Notes under the pieces: model-generated
Seen by the model: the letters and a program-made list of their open reading frames with translations, nothing else
What the model was told of the DNA's origin: nothing
Databases searched by the model: none
Shown here: positions 51,940 to 59,818 of the stretch, one piece after another
Numbering within the stretch: position 1 is the first letter of the stretch
Layout of the letters: the number at the start of each line of letters is the position of its first letter
DNA from: Massilia yuzhufengensis
Lineage (GTDB): Bacteria; Pseudomonadota; Gammaproteobacteria; Burkholderiales; Burkholderiaceae_D
Length of the DNA stretch: 64,000 bases
Direction of reading: 5' to 3'
NCBI RefSeq assembly: GCF_900112225.1
Contig: NZ_FOLD01000006.1
Coordinates: forward strand, 140,881 to 204,880
Made by a program: the position numbers and the translations under genes

Positions 51940-54180
51940 CTACTGCCTCCTCGCCTCCATCACTCCCCCCACCTCCATGATCGCCGACAGCGCCTTCTGC
52001 AGCTGCCCGGTCGACCCGATCTCCGCCGTGAACACCATCCGCGCCTGCCCCTTGGCGCTCTGGGTGTTCACCCCGGTCACGTTGATTTTCTCGCGCGAGA
52101 ACACCTCGGAGATATCGCGCAGCAGGCCCTGCCTGTCGTTGGCCAGGATGAACAGGTCGACCGGGTACACGGTTTCCATCTGCGCCGAGCCCCACGCGGT
52201 CTGGATCACGCGCTCGGGCGCCTTGGTGCGCATCTCGGCGAAGTTCTTGCAGCTGAGGCGGTGGATCGAGACGCCCTTGCCGCGGGTGACGAAACCGACG
52301 ATCGGGTCGGGCGGCGCAGGTTTACAGCACTTGGCCAGCATCGTCATCAGGCCCTCGGTGCCCACCACCAGCACGCCCGACTTGGCGCCCTTCTCCACGC
52401 TCGAGGACAGGCTCTTGTTGACCACCGCTTCGTCCACCGCCGGCGCCGGTTCGACCGCATCGTGCAGGGCCGCTTCCACGTGGCGCAGGCTGAACTTCTC
52501 CTTGCCGACCTGGATGAACAGCTCGTCCACCTTGGCGAACCCCAGCTTGTGCGCCAGCGCTTCCAGGTTGACCGCGGTCTTGCCTTCGCGCTGGAGCGAC
52601 TTCTCGACCAGCGCGCGTCCCTGCGCCAGCGTCTCGGCCTGCTCCAGCGCGTGGAACCAGGCGCGGATCTTCGAGCGCGTGCGGCTGCTGACGGTGTAGC
52701 CGGGGCTGAGCCAGTCGCGCGACGGCCCCTGGCTGCCGGCCGGGCCCTTGGCGGTAATCACCTCGCAGGTCTGGCCATTCCTTAAGGGGGTATTGAGCGG
52801 CACCATGACGCCGTCGATGCGCGCGCCGCGGCAGCGGTGGCCCACTTCGCTGTGCAGGTGGTAGGCGAAGTCGATCGGCGTGGCGCCCTGCGGCAGTTCA
52901 AGCACCCGCGCCTGCGGCGTGAGCACGAAGATGCGGTCGTCGAGCGTGGCGGCCTTGAGCTTCTCGACCCATTCCTTCTGCAGGTCTTCCTGGCCGGTGA
53001 CGACGTCGGCCACGTCGCTCTTCCAGGCCAGCAGCTGGCGCAGCCAGGCGATCTTCTCGTCATACTTCTGGCTCTTGAAGTTCGACCCGCCCTCTTCCTT
53101 GTAGCGCCAGTGCGCGGCGATGCCGTACTCGGCAAAGTTGTGCATCTCCTGGGTCCGGATCTGCACTTCCAGCGGACGGCCGTCGTCGGCCGTGACCACC
53201 GTGTGCAGCGACTGGTAGCCGTTCGGTTTCGGGCGCGAGATGTAGTCGTCGAATTCCTTCGGGATCGGGGTCCAGATGTTGTGCACGATGCCCAGCACCG
53301 TGTAGCAGGACTTCACGTCCGGCACGATCACGCGGAAGGCGCGCACGTCGTAAAGCGAGGAAAAATCCAGCTCCTTGCCGCGCATCTTGCTCCAGATGCT
53401 GTAGATGTGCTTGGGCCGGCCCGAGACTTCGGCCTTGATGCCGGCTGCCTTGAGTTCCGACTCCAGCCGGTCGATCGAGGACTGCACGAAGCCTTCGCGC
53501 TGCATGCGCTTTTCTTCGAGCATTTTCGCGATCTGCTTGTAGGTGTCGGGCTCGATGAAGCGGAACGATAAGTCTTCCAGCTCCCACTTGAGCTGCCAGA
53601 TGCCGAGCCGGTTGGCCAGCGGCGCATAGAAGTCCAATACTTCGCGGCCGTAGGCGCGGGTGACCTCGTCGAAGCGCTTCTGGTCGGCGAAGTAGCGCAG
53701 GCTGGTGGCGCAGGAGGCCAGGCGCATCAGCACCACGCGCATGTCCGAGGCCATCGCCAGCAGCATCTTGCGCAAGGTCTCGACCTGGGCCGCGGCCTGC
53801 TGGGCGGCGTTCTTGCCACTGCCGATTTGCTCCTTGCCCGCCGTGAGGTCGCGCAGGCGCACCAGCTGGTACACGCCCTGCACCAGGTCCGACACTTCCT
53901 TGCCGAAGCGCTCATCGAGCGAACCGGCCACCGCCGGGTCCATCATCGCCAGCTCGAACAGCAGGCCGGCGATGCGGGTTTCGGCGTCGGTGCGCAGCAC
54001 CGACAGCGTGCTTGCCACCCCGAGCGAGAATTCGAAGGCGTTCTGGCCCGACGCGGCGCTGCGCTCGCCATAGGCGGCGTTCGCGTAGTCGAGCGCACCC
54101 TGGACGCGGGCGCAGTCTTCCACGCTCAGGCCCTGCACCAGCTGGGTCGTGGCGTCGCCCAGCAAGACTGTTGATACCAT
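51940..54180 (-). CDS. relA: GTP pyrophosphokinase RelA
   Basis: 746 residues. The N-terminal hydrolase-like domain has lost its HD motif (LLFELAMMDPAV in place of HDxxED), so this is the synthetase-only RelA and not the bifunctional SpoT. The synthetase domain is intact: GRPKHIYSIWSKMRGK, LYDVRAFRVIV, KPNGYQSLHTVV and EVQIRTQEMHNFAEYGIAAHWRYKE. A TGS domain, a zinc-finger-type region (CCKPAPPDPIVGFVTRGKGVSIHRLSC) and a C-terminal ACT domain follow. It makes (p)ppGpp on stalled ribosomes. The stop of the RidA gene is 9 bases upstream. Confidence 0.95.
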   Translation of the reverse strand: MVSTVLLGDATTQLVQGLSVEDCARVQGALDYANAAYGERSAASGQNAFEFSLGVASTLSVLRTDAETRIAGLLFELAMMDPAVAGSLDERFGKEVSDLVQGVYQLVRLRDLTAGKEQIGSGKNAAQQAAAQVETLRKMLLAMASDMRVVLMRLASCATSLRYFADQKRFDEVTRAYGREVLDFYAPLANRLGIWQLKWELEDLSFRFIEPDTYKQIAKMLEEKRMQREGFVQSSIDRLESELKAAGIKAEVSGRPKHIYSIWSKMRGKELDFSSLYDVRAFRVIVPDVKSCYTVLGIVHNIWTPIPKEFDDYISRPKPNGYQSLHTVVTADDGRPLEVQIRTQEMHNFAEYGIAAHWRYKEEGGSNFKSQKYDEKIAWLRQLLAWKSDVADVVTGQEDLQKEWVEKLKAATLDDRIFVLTPQARVLELPQGATPIDFAYHLHSEVGHRCRGARIDGVMVPLNTPLRNGQTCEVITAKGPAGSQGPSRDWLSPGYTVSSRTRSKIRAWFHALEQAETLAQGRALVEKSLQREGKTAVNLEALAHKLGFAKVDELFIQVGKEKFSLRHVEAALHDAVEPAPAVDEAVVNKSLSSSVEKGAKSGVLVVGTEGLMTMLAKCCKPAPPDPIVGFVTRGKGVSIHRLSCKNFAEMRTKAPERVIQTAWGSAQMETVYPVDLFILANDRQGLLRDISEVFSREKINVTGVNTQSAKGQARMVFTAEIGSTGQLQKALSAIMEVGGVMEARRQ

Positions 54181-54189
54181 CCGGCGGGC

Positions 54190-54540
54190 TTAGCGCAGGG
54201 CGGCGGTGACGCAGACCTCGACCAGGCATGCGGGATTGGCCAGCTTGGCCTCGACGGTGGCGCGCGGCGGGGTGTGGCCTTGCGGGACCCACTCGTCCCA
54301 GACCGTGTTCATGCCCGGGAACTGCGCCATGTCGGCGATGAAGATCTGGCACATCAGGATGCAGGACTTGTCGCTGCCGGCTTCCGACAGCAGGCGGTCG
54401 ACGTGGCCGAGCACTTCGCACATCTGGCCCTCGATGCCCTGGCTGGTGTCTTCGGCGATCTGGCCGGCGAGGTAGACGGTGCCGTTGTGGATGGCGGTTT
54501 CGGACAGGCGTTTGCCCACGTGGAGTCGTTGGATTTCCAT
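54190..54540 (-). CDS. RidA/YjgF/YER057c-family protein
   Basis: 116 residues from MEIQRLHVGK. The family fold (HNGTVYLAGQIAEDT, LGHVDRLLSEAGSDKSCIL) and the conserved Arg in PPRATVEAKL are present; this Arg is needed for enamine/imine hydrolysis in RidA. Members prevent damage by reactive 2-aminoacrylate or act in specialised pathways. It lies between the alpha/beta hydrolase and relA in one leftward string. Confidence 0.9.
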   Translation of the reverse strand: MEIQRLHVGKRLSETAIHNGTVYLAGQIAEDTSQGIEGQMCEVLGHVDRLLSEAGSDKSCILMCQIFIADMAQFPGMNTVWDEWVPQGHTPPRATVEAKLANPACLVEVCVTAALR

Positions 54541-54572
54541 GGCTGCTTTCTTCTGGAATGGGGCGCCAGTGC

Positions 54573-55481
54573 TTACACTGGGCCGATTAAAAAATCTCGG
54601 GCGATCGCGATCTGGTCGGCGCGCACGAAGGTGGGTGCATGGCCGACGCCCGCGATCTCGACCAGCTTGGGACGCGGCCCGCGCTGGGCCATCTGCAATG
54701 CGGTGTCGTGCGAGAGCAGGTCGGACAGTTCGCCGCGCACCAGCAGCGTGGGACAGCGGATCGCGTCCCAGGCCGCCCACAAGTTGGCCTGGTCGACATC
54801 GGCGCGCTCGGGCGTCATGCCGCGGAAGGGCTGGGCCAGGTTCAGGTCGTAGTGGCGCACCCACTGGCCGTCGGGGTCCTGGCGCAGCACGTCATTGGCG
54901 AGCTTGAACCATTCGTCGTCGGTGTGCGGGCCGAACGAGGTCGACACCGCGCGCACATAGGCCGCGCCGGTGTCGAAGTCGGGGAAGCGGATGTCCTGGC
55001 CGATGTACTCGCCGATGCGCGCCAGCGCGCCGCGGTCGAGCACCGGGCCGATATCGTTGAGCACCAGCTTGCGGATCGGGGTGTCGTCCAGCGAAGCGAG
55101 CACCATGCCGATCAGGCCACCCATCGAGGTGCCGAACCAGTGCACGCCGGCCTCGTCGTCGGCGGCGGCGTTGGCGGTCACGCGGGCCACCAGCGTGACC
55201 ATGTCGGCCACGTACTGCGGCACCGTGTACGACTCGGGATTGCGCAGGCGGCCGGAGCGCCCGCGCCCGACCACGTCCGGGCACACCACGCGGTACTCGT
55301 CGCACAGCGCGCGCGCCAGGTGGTCGAAGTCGTCGGCCACGCGGGTGACGCCGTGCACGCACACCAGCACCTTCGGGTTGAGCGGGTCGCCCCACTCCTT
55401 GTACGCCATCCGGTGCAGCCCGGCGGGAGAACTGCACTGCACGCTTCTTAACCTGGCTTCGATCATCACCCGCTCCGTCAT
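54573..55481 (-). CDS. Alpha/beta hydrolase
   Basis: 302 residues from MTERVMIEARLRS. Nucleophile elbow GTSMGG, an oxyanion region CVHGVTRVADDF, and a final GVGHAP with the catalytic His. The acid is probably Asp in LSDLLSHD. The substrate is unknown; it lies divergently from 3-hydroxybutyrate dehydrogenase, so an ester or hydroxyalkanoate role is possible. A second ATG (55466) with GGAG 6 bases upstream is an alternative start. A perfect palindrome GACAATATTGTC adjoins the 5' end. Confidence 0.85.
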   Translation of the reverse strand: MTERVMIEARLRSVQCSSPAGLHRMAYKEWGDPLNPKVLVCVHGVTRVADDFDHLARALCDEYRVVCPDVVGRGRSGRLRNPESYTVPQYVADMVTLVARVTANAAADDEAGVHWFGTSMGGLIGMVLASLDDTPIRKLVLNDIGPVLDRGALARIGEYIGQDIRFPDFDTGAAYVRAVSTSFGPHTDDEWFKLANDVLRQDPDGQWVRHYDLNLAQPFRGMTPERADVDQANLWAAWDAIRCPTLLVRGELSDLLSHDTALQMAQRGPRPKLVEIAGVGHAPTFVRADQIAIARDFLIGPV

Positions 55482-55545
55482 GACAATATTGTCCTTACCA
55501 CCATCGCAAGTTGCCATTTTACTTGGCGTTGCGATTAGAATTCTA
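55482..55545. promoter_or_regulatory. Palindromes in the divergent hydrolase-bdhA promoter region
   Basis: GACAATATTGTC (55482-55493) abuts the hydrolase ATG and TAGAATTCTA (55536-55545) overlaps a likely -10 of the dehydrogenase gene. Both are perfect palindromes and candidate operators for a dimeric regulator. No regulator gene is adjacent. Confidence 0.4.
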
Positions 55546-55588
55546 CCAATTCTGAGGAAGCACCGACGTACCTTCACCTGGAGACACA

Positions 55589-56395
55589 ATGAATTCGAAT
55601 TTCGCATCCCGTTTGCTAAGCGGTAAAACGGCCCTGGTTACCGGCTCCACCTCGGGCATCGGCCTGGGCATCGCCCGCTCGCTGGCCGAGCAAGGCGCCA
55701 ATATCGTGTTCAACGGCTTCGGCGACGCCCAGCAGATCGAGAAGCTCTACACCGAAGTAGGCGCCGAATTCGGCGTGCAGACGGCCTACCACAACGCCGA
55801 CATGTCCAAGCCGGCCGAGATCGAGGCCATGATGCGCTTCGCGGCCGACAAATTCGGCGGCGTCGACATCCTCGTCAATAACGCCGGCATCCAGCACGTG
55901 GCGACGGTAGAACAGTTCCCGCCCGAGAAATGGGACGCGATCCTGGCGATCAACCTCACCTCGGCCTTCCACACCACGCGCCTGGCCCTGCCCGGCATGC
56001 AGCAGAAGAACTGGGGCCGCATCATCAACCTGGCCTCGGTGCATGGCCTGGTAGGCTCCGCCGGCAAGTCGGCCTACGTCGCCGCCAAGCACGGCCTGGT
56101 GGGCTTGACCAAGGTGACCGCGCTCGAGAACGCGCACACGGGCGTCACCTGCAACGCGATCTGCCCGGGCTGGGTGCTCACGCCGCTGGTGCAGAAGCAG
56201 GTCGACGACCGCGCCGCCCGCGAAGGCCTGGACAACGACGCCGCGCGCAAGGCCCTGCTGGCCGAAAAGCAGCCGTCGGGCGAATTCGTGACGCCGGAAG
56301 AACTGGGCGCGCTGGCGGTGTTCTTCTGCAGCCCCGCCGGCAACCAGGTGCGCGGCGTGGCCTGGAACATGGATGGGGGCTGGGCCGCGCAATAA
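55589..56395 (+). CDS. bdhA: 3-Hydroxybutyrate dehydrogenase
   Basis: 268 residues, short-chain dehydrogenase. Cofactor loop TGSTSGIGLGIA (18-29), NNAG, catalytic Ser in NLASVHG, YVAAK with Tyr and Lys, and the family-specific AICPGWVLTPLVQKQ and lid VDDRAAREGLDND. It interconverts 3-hydroxybutyrate and acetoacetate with NAD; scoA/scoB in this window would carry acetoacetate on to acetoacetyl-CoA. GGAG stands 6 bases before the ATG. Confidence 0.93.
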   Translation: MNSNFASRLLSGKTALVTGSTSGIGLGIARSLAEQGANIVFNGFGDAQQIEKLYTEVGAEFGVQTAYHNADMSKPAEIEAMMRFAADKFGGVDILVNNAGIQHVATVEQFPPEKWDAILAINLTSAFHTTRLALPGMQQKNWGRIINLASVHGLVGSAGKSAYVAAKHGLVGLTKVTALENAHTGVTCNAICPGWVLTPLVQKQVDDRAAREGLDNDAARKALLAEKQPSGEFVTPEELGALAVFFCSPAGNQVRGVAWNMDGGWAAQ

Positions 56396-56446
56396 ACGAC
56401 GGCAAGCCGCTATGATGGCGTCTTCGATCACCATCGCGAGACGACC

Positions 56447-57745
56447 ATGCGGACCTGGGCCAAGACCCTTGCTGTCACCCTCACCCTGCTGGCGGCAAGC
56501 GCACACGCCGCCGGCCAGCAGCCCATCCTGCTCACCGCCGACCGGGTCTGGACCGGCGACGGCCCGCCCCGGCAAGGCTGGGCGGTGCTGGTGTCCAGGG
56601 GACGTATCGACGCGGTCGGCCCGCTGGACAAGCTCGCTGTTCCACCGGGCGCCGAGCGCATCGACCTGCCCGGCGCCACACTGGTTCCGGGCCTGATCGA
56701 CCTGCACTCGCACGTCCTGCTCCACCCCTACAACGAAACCACCTGGGACGACCAGGTGATCAAGGAGCCGGTCGCCTACCGCGTCATGCTGGCCGGCCGC
56801 CACGCCGCCGCGACCCTGCAGGCCGGCTTCACCACCCTGCGCGACCTGGGCACCGAAGGCGCGGACTATGCCGACGTGGGCATCAAGCGCGCCATCGACG
56901 AGGGCGTGGCGCCGGGACCGCGCCTGCTGGTCGCCACCAGGGCGATCGTCGCCAGCTACAGCTATGGACCGGCCGAGCGCAGCTACCGTCCCGACATGGA
57001 GATACCCTACGGCGCGCAGCCGGCCACCGGCGTCGTCGAAGTGACCCGGGCGGTGCGCGAGCAGTCGGCGCGCGGCGCGGACTGGATCAAGATTTATGCG
57101 GACTACCGCACCGGCATCGACGGCAGCTCGCGCCCGACTTTCACCGTGGAAGAGATGAAGGCGATGGTCGCGGCCAGCCACGTCACCGGGCGCAAGGTGG
57201 CGGTGCATGCGAGTACCGACGACGCGATCCGGATGGCGGTGCTGGCGGGGGCCGACACCATCGAGCATGGGTATGGGGCATCGGAGGCGACCTTCAGGCT
57301 GATGGCGGAGCAGGGCACTGCGTATATCCCGACGCTGACGGCGCCGGAGGCGATCGGCGAATATTTCCAGAAGCATGTGCGCGGGGGTGCGCCGACACCG
57401 TCGATGGAGCAGGCGCACCGGGCGTTCCGGCTGGCGAGGAAGCTCGGTGTGGTGATCGGCAACGGCAGCGACGTGGGGGTGTTCGCGCATGGAAGCAATG
57501 CGCGCGAGCTGGCGTGGATGGTCAGGCTCGGGATGACGCCGGTGGAGGCACTGCGGGCGGCCACCGTGGTGGCGGCGACGATTTTAGGTAAGGAGAAGGA
57601 GCTGGGGCAGCTCAAGGCGGGGATGCTGGCGGATGTGGTGGCGATGGAGGGGGATCCGACGGTGGATATTGCGGCGGTGGACAAGGTGGGGTTTGTGATG
57701 AAGGGTGGGGAGGTTTTCAGAAAGCCCGCCTCGGTCACGCGTTAG
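56447..57745 (+). CDS. Exported metal-dependent amidohydrolase
   Basis: 432 residues with a signal peptide (to AHA, about 22). The TIM-barrel metal motifs are LIDLHSH (HxH, about 84-90), the Lys in WIKIYAD, VAVHAS and EHGYG with further His, and an Asp in NGSDVG. The closest known types are periplasmic Xaa-Pro dipeptidase or imidazolonepropionase-like enzymes; substrate not determinable. Third-base usage changes from C-rich to G-rich near 57.2 kb. It starts 51 bases after bdhA and may share its transcript. Confidence 0.88.
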   Translation: MRTWAKTLAVTLTLLAASAHAAGQQPILLTADRVWTGDGPPRQGWAVLVSRGRIDAVGPLDKLAVPPGAERIDLPGATLVPGLIDLHSHVLLHPYNETTWDDQVIKEPVAYRVMLAGRHAAATLQAGFTTLRDLGTEGADYADVGIKRAIDEGVAPGPRLLVATRAIVASYSYGPAERSYRPDMEIPYGAQPATGVVEVTRAVREQSARGADWIKIYADYRTGIDGSSRPTFTVEEMKAMVAASHVTGRKVAVHASTDDAIRMAVLAGADTIEHGYGASEATFRLMAEQGTAYIPTLTAPEAIGEYFQKHVRGGAPTPSMEQAHRAFRLARKLGVVIGNGSDVGVFAHGSNARELAWMVRLGMTPVEALRAATVVAATILGKEKELGQLKAGMLADVVAMEGDPTVDIAAVDKVGFVMKGGEVFRKPASVTR

Positions 57746-57763
57746 CGGGTGGCGACGGAATTA

Positions 57764-57787
57764 GGTACCGGCCTTCGCCGGTACGAC
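57764..57787. repeat. Single REP-like unit upstream of dctA
   Basis: GGTACCGGCCTTCGCCGG followed by TACGAC. It is the exact reverse complement of the unit at 10535-10558 over all 24 bases, 47 kb away. No partner unit follows it. Confidence 0.8.
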
Positions 57788-57823
57788 GGTCTCCTGGCCA
57801 ACTCATCCTGCATGCATTTCGGT

Positions 57824-57891
57824 ATAACTCGCGATAAGGCGGGAGCATATCGTGTTGCTGCGCATAACTGGTTATAAGGCCTGCGGATATC
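57824..57891 (+). promoter_or_regulatory. Modular direct repeats with 40-bp period upstream of dctA
   Basis: Each copy is ATAACT-N4-ATAAGGC-N6-ATATC. Copy one is 57824-57851 and copy two 57864-57891; all 18 block bases match while the 10 spacer bases differ almost throughout. Forty bases is close to four helical turns. This is what a pair of binding sites for a dimeric activator looks like. The second copy ends 67 bases before the dctA start. Confidence 0.6.
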
Positions 57892-57903
57892 CACAATAGA
57901 TGG

Positions 57904-57918
57904 CGGAATCGGATTCCG
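57904..57918 (+). promoter_or_regulatory. Perfect 15-base palindrome before dctA
   Basis: CGGAATCGGATTCCG, 40 bases before the dctA ATG. It may be an operator or a leader hairpin. A weaker symmetry (CTCTTAAAAGAG, 57942-57953) covers the ribosome-binding site. Confidence 0.4.
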
Positions 57919-57958
57919 ACAAGATGGCAGCTCACACACTTCTCTTAAAAGAGTTGCC

Positions 57959-59260
57959 ATGAAAAAGCCTTTCTATAAAATCCTGTACGTCCAGGTGCTG
58001 TTCGCCATCGCGCTGGGCGTGGCGCTCGGGGTGTTCTACCCGGAACTGGGCGCCAAGATGAAGCCTTTGGGAGACGGCTTCATCAAACTGATCAAGATGA
58101 TCATCGCTCCGGTGATCTTCTGTACCGTGGTCGCCGGGATCGCCGGCATGCAGGACATGAAGAAGATCGGCCGCGTCGGCGGCAAGGCCCTGCTCTACTT
58201 TGAAGTCGTCTCGACCTTCGCGCTGGCCATCGGCCTGGTGGTCGCCAACGTGGTCAAGCCGGGCGCCGGCTTCAATGTCGATGCGGCCCACCTCGACGCC
58301 TCGTCCATCGCCCAGTACACCGACAAGGCCAAGTCGCAGACCACGACGGACTTCCTGATGAACATCATCCCGAACACCTTCGTGGATGCCTTCGCCAAGG
58401 GCGACATCCTGCAGGTGCTGCTGATCGCGCTGCTGTTCGGCTTCGCGCTGTCGATGCTGGGCGAGCGTGGCCGCCCGGTCACCAGGATGATCGACGACTT
58501 CTCGCACGTGATTTTCGGCGTGGTGAACATCATCATGAAAGTCGCCCCGATCGGCGCCTTTGGCGCGATGGCCTTCACCATCGGCAAATACGGCCTCGAT
58601 TCCCTGCTGCCGCTGGCCAAGCTGATGGGTTCGTTCTACCTGACCTGCTTCCTGTTCATTGCCGTGGTGCTCGGCTCCATCGCCAAATACACCGGCTTCT
58701 CGGTCTTCCGTTTCATCAAGTACATCAAGGAAGAACTGCTGATCGTGCTCGGCACCAGCTCGTCGGAAAGCGCCCTGCCGGCCCTGATGCGCAAGCTCGA
58801 ACGCCTCGGCTGCTCCAAGCCGGTGGTGGGCCTGGTGGTCCCGACCGGCTACTCGTTCAACCTGGACGGCACCAACATCTACATGACGATGGCGGCGCTG
58901 TTCGTGGCCCAGGCCACCAACACCGACCTGACCCTGATGCAGGAACTGACCATCCTGGCGGTGGCGATGCTGACCTCGAAAGGCGCATCCGGTATCACCG
59001 GCGCCGGCTTCATCACCCTGGCGGCGACGCTGGCAGTGGTCCCGACCATCCCGGTGGCCGGCATGGCGCTGATCCTGGGCATCGACCGCTTCATGAGCGA
59101 AGCCCGCGCCCTGACCAACTTCATCGGCAACGGCGTGGCCACGGTGGTGGTGTCGAAGTGGGAAAAGGAACTGGACGTCGAGCGCATGGACGCGGTCCTG
59201 CATGGCCGCGTGCCGCTGGACGGCGACAAGGACCTGCAGCCGGTGCGCGAAGCCGCGTAA
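57959..59260 (+). CDS. dctA: C4-dicarboxylate transporter DctA
   Basis: 433 residues. A cation-coupled uptake carrier for succinate, fumarate and malate of the DAACS family. Eight membrane segments plus two re-entrant loops; the serine-rich loop [11 protein letters not shown] and the [15 protein letters not shown] motif are diagnostic. The N-terminus [17 protein letters not shown] is typical of DctA. It is a single gene with an intrinsic terminator 20 bases after the stop; no dctB/dctD genes are next to it. Confidence 0.95.
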   Translation: MKKPFYKILYVQVLFAIALGVALGVFYPELGAKMKPLGDGFIKLIKMIIAPVIFCTVVAGIAGMQDMKKIGRVGGKALLYFEVVSTFALAIGLVVANVVKPGAGFNVDAAHLDASSIAQYTDKAKSQTTTDFLMNIIPNTFVDAFAKGDILQVLLIALLFGFALSMLGERGRPVTRMIDDFSHVIFGVVNIIMKVAPIGAFGAMAFTIGKYGLDSLLPLAKLMGSFYLTCFLFIAVVLGSIAKYTGFSVFRFIKYIKEELLIVLGTSSSESALPALMRKLERLGCSKPVVGLVVPTGYSFNLDGTNIYMTMAALFVAQATNTDLTLMQELTILAVAMLTSKGASGITGAGFITLAATLAVVPTIPVAGMALILGIDRFMSEARALTNFIGNGVATVVVSKWEKELDVERMDAVLHGRVPLDGDKDLQPVREAA

Positions 59261-59280
59261 CGCGTCCCGCAGCCACAAGA

Positions 59281-59308
59281 AACCGCATCCCCGGATGCGG
59301 TTTTTTTT
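59281..59308 (+). terminator. Intrinsic terminator of dctA
   Basis: AACCGCATCC (59281-59290) pairs with GGATGCGGTT around CC, with eight T at 59301-59308. Confidence 0.92.
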
Positions 59309-59354
59309 CGTCCCTACCCGCGCCGCATGAAGCGCACCGCACATCAAAAATCGG

Positions 59355-59384
59355 TAGACAGGCGTGTCTAGACACACTATTCTA
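59355..59384 (+). promoter_or_regulatory. Promoter with nested palindromic operator of the blaI-like operon
   Basis: TAGACA (59355-59360), 18 bases, TATTCT (59379-59384) form a plausible promoter. Overlapping it are TAGACA-N4-TGTCTA (59355-59370) and the perfect palindrome TGTCTAGACA (59365-59374). The related half-site TCTAGA follows at 59381-59386. Placement over the promoter fits autorepression by the BlaI-type protein. Confidence 0.6.
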
Positions 59385-59410
59385 GACCTCATCAACCTAT
59401 GAGGACGCTC

Positions 59411-59818
59411 ATGCCACGCAAACCCGATACCCCGAAGCCGACCCCGGCCGAACTGGACCTTCTCCAATACCTGTGGCCGCTGGGCTCGGGCACCGCCAAG
59501 CAGGTGCACCAGGAAATGCAGAAGCACAAGCCCGACGTGACCTACGCCACCGTGCTGCGCCTGATGCAGATCATGCACGGCAAGGGCCTCCTGATCCGCG
59601 ACGAGAGCGAACGCTCGCACGTCTATGCGCCGGTGCACGCCCGCGACTCGATGCAGACCAACCTGCTGCAGGACCTGGTGCAGCGCGCCTTCGCCGGTTC
59701 GGCCAAGGCGCTGGTGCTGGCGGCGCTGAAAAGCGGCATCTCGAAGAAGGAACGCGACGAGATCGAGAAGCTGCTCAAGGAAGACAGGTCCGAGGACAAG
59801 CCTGGAGAGCGCCCATGA
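59411..59818 (+). CDS. BlaI/MecI-family repressor
   Basis: 135 residues from MPRKPDTPKP; GAGGA lies 5 bases upstream, which favours this ATG over one four codons earlier. The winged helix (TPAELDLLQYLWPLGSGTAKQVHQEM, VTYATVLRLMQIMHGKGLL) matches BlaI/MecI. These repressors are cleaved or displaced when a membrane M56 peptidase senses a signal such as beta-lactam. Its stop overlaps the M56 gene start (ATGA), so the pair is translationally coupled. Confidence 0.93.
   Translation: MPRKPDTPKPTPAELDLLQYLWPLGSGTAKQVHQEMQKHKPDVTYATVLRLMQIMHGKGLLIRDESERSHVYAPVHARDSMQTNLLQDLVQRAFAGSAKALVLAALKSGISKKERDEIEKLLKEDRSEDKPGERP

Noticed and set aside
57892..57958. A sigma-54 promoter for dctA
   Set aside because: No GG-N10-GC element with the TGGCAC/TTGC context can be found between the direct repeats and the start codon.
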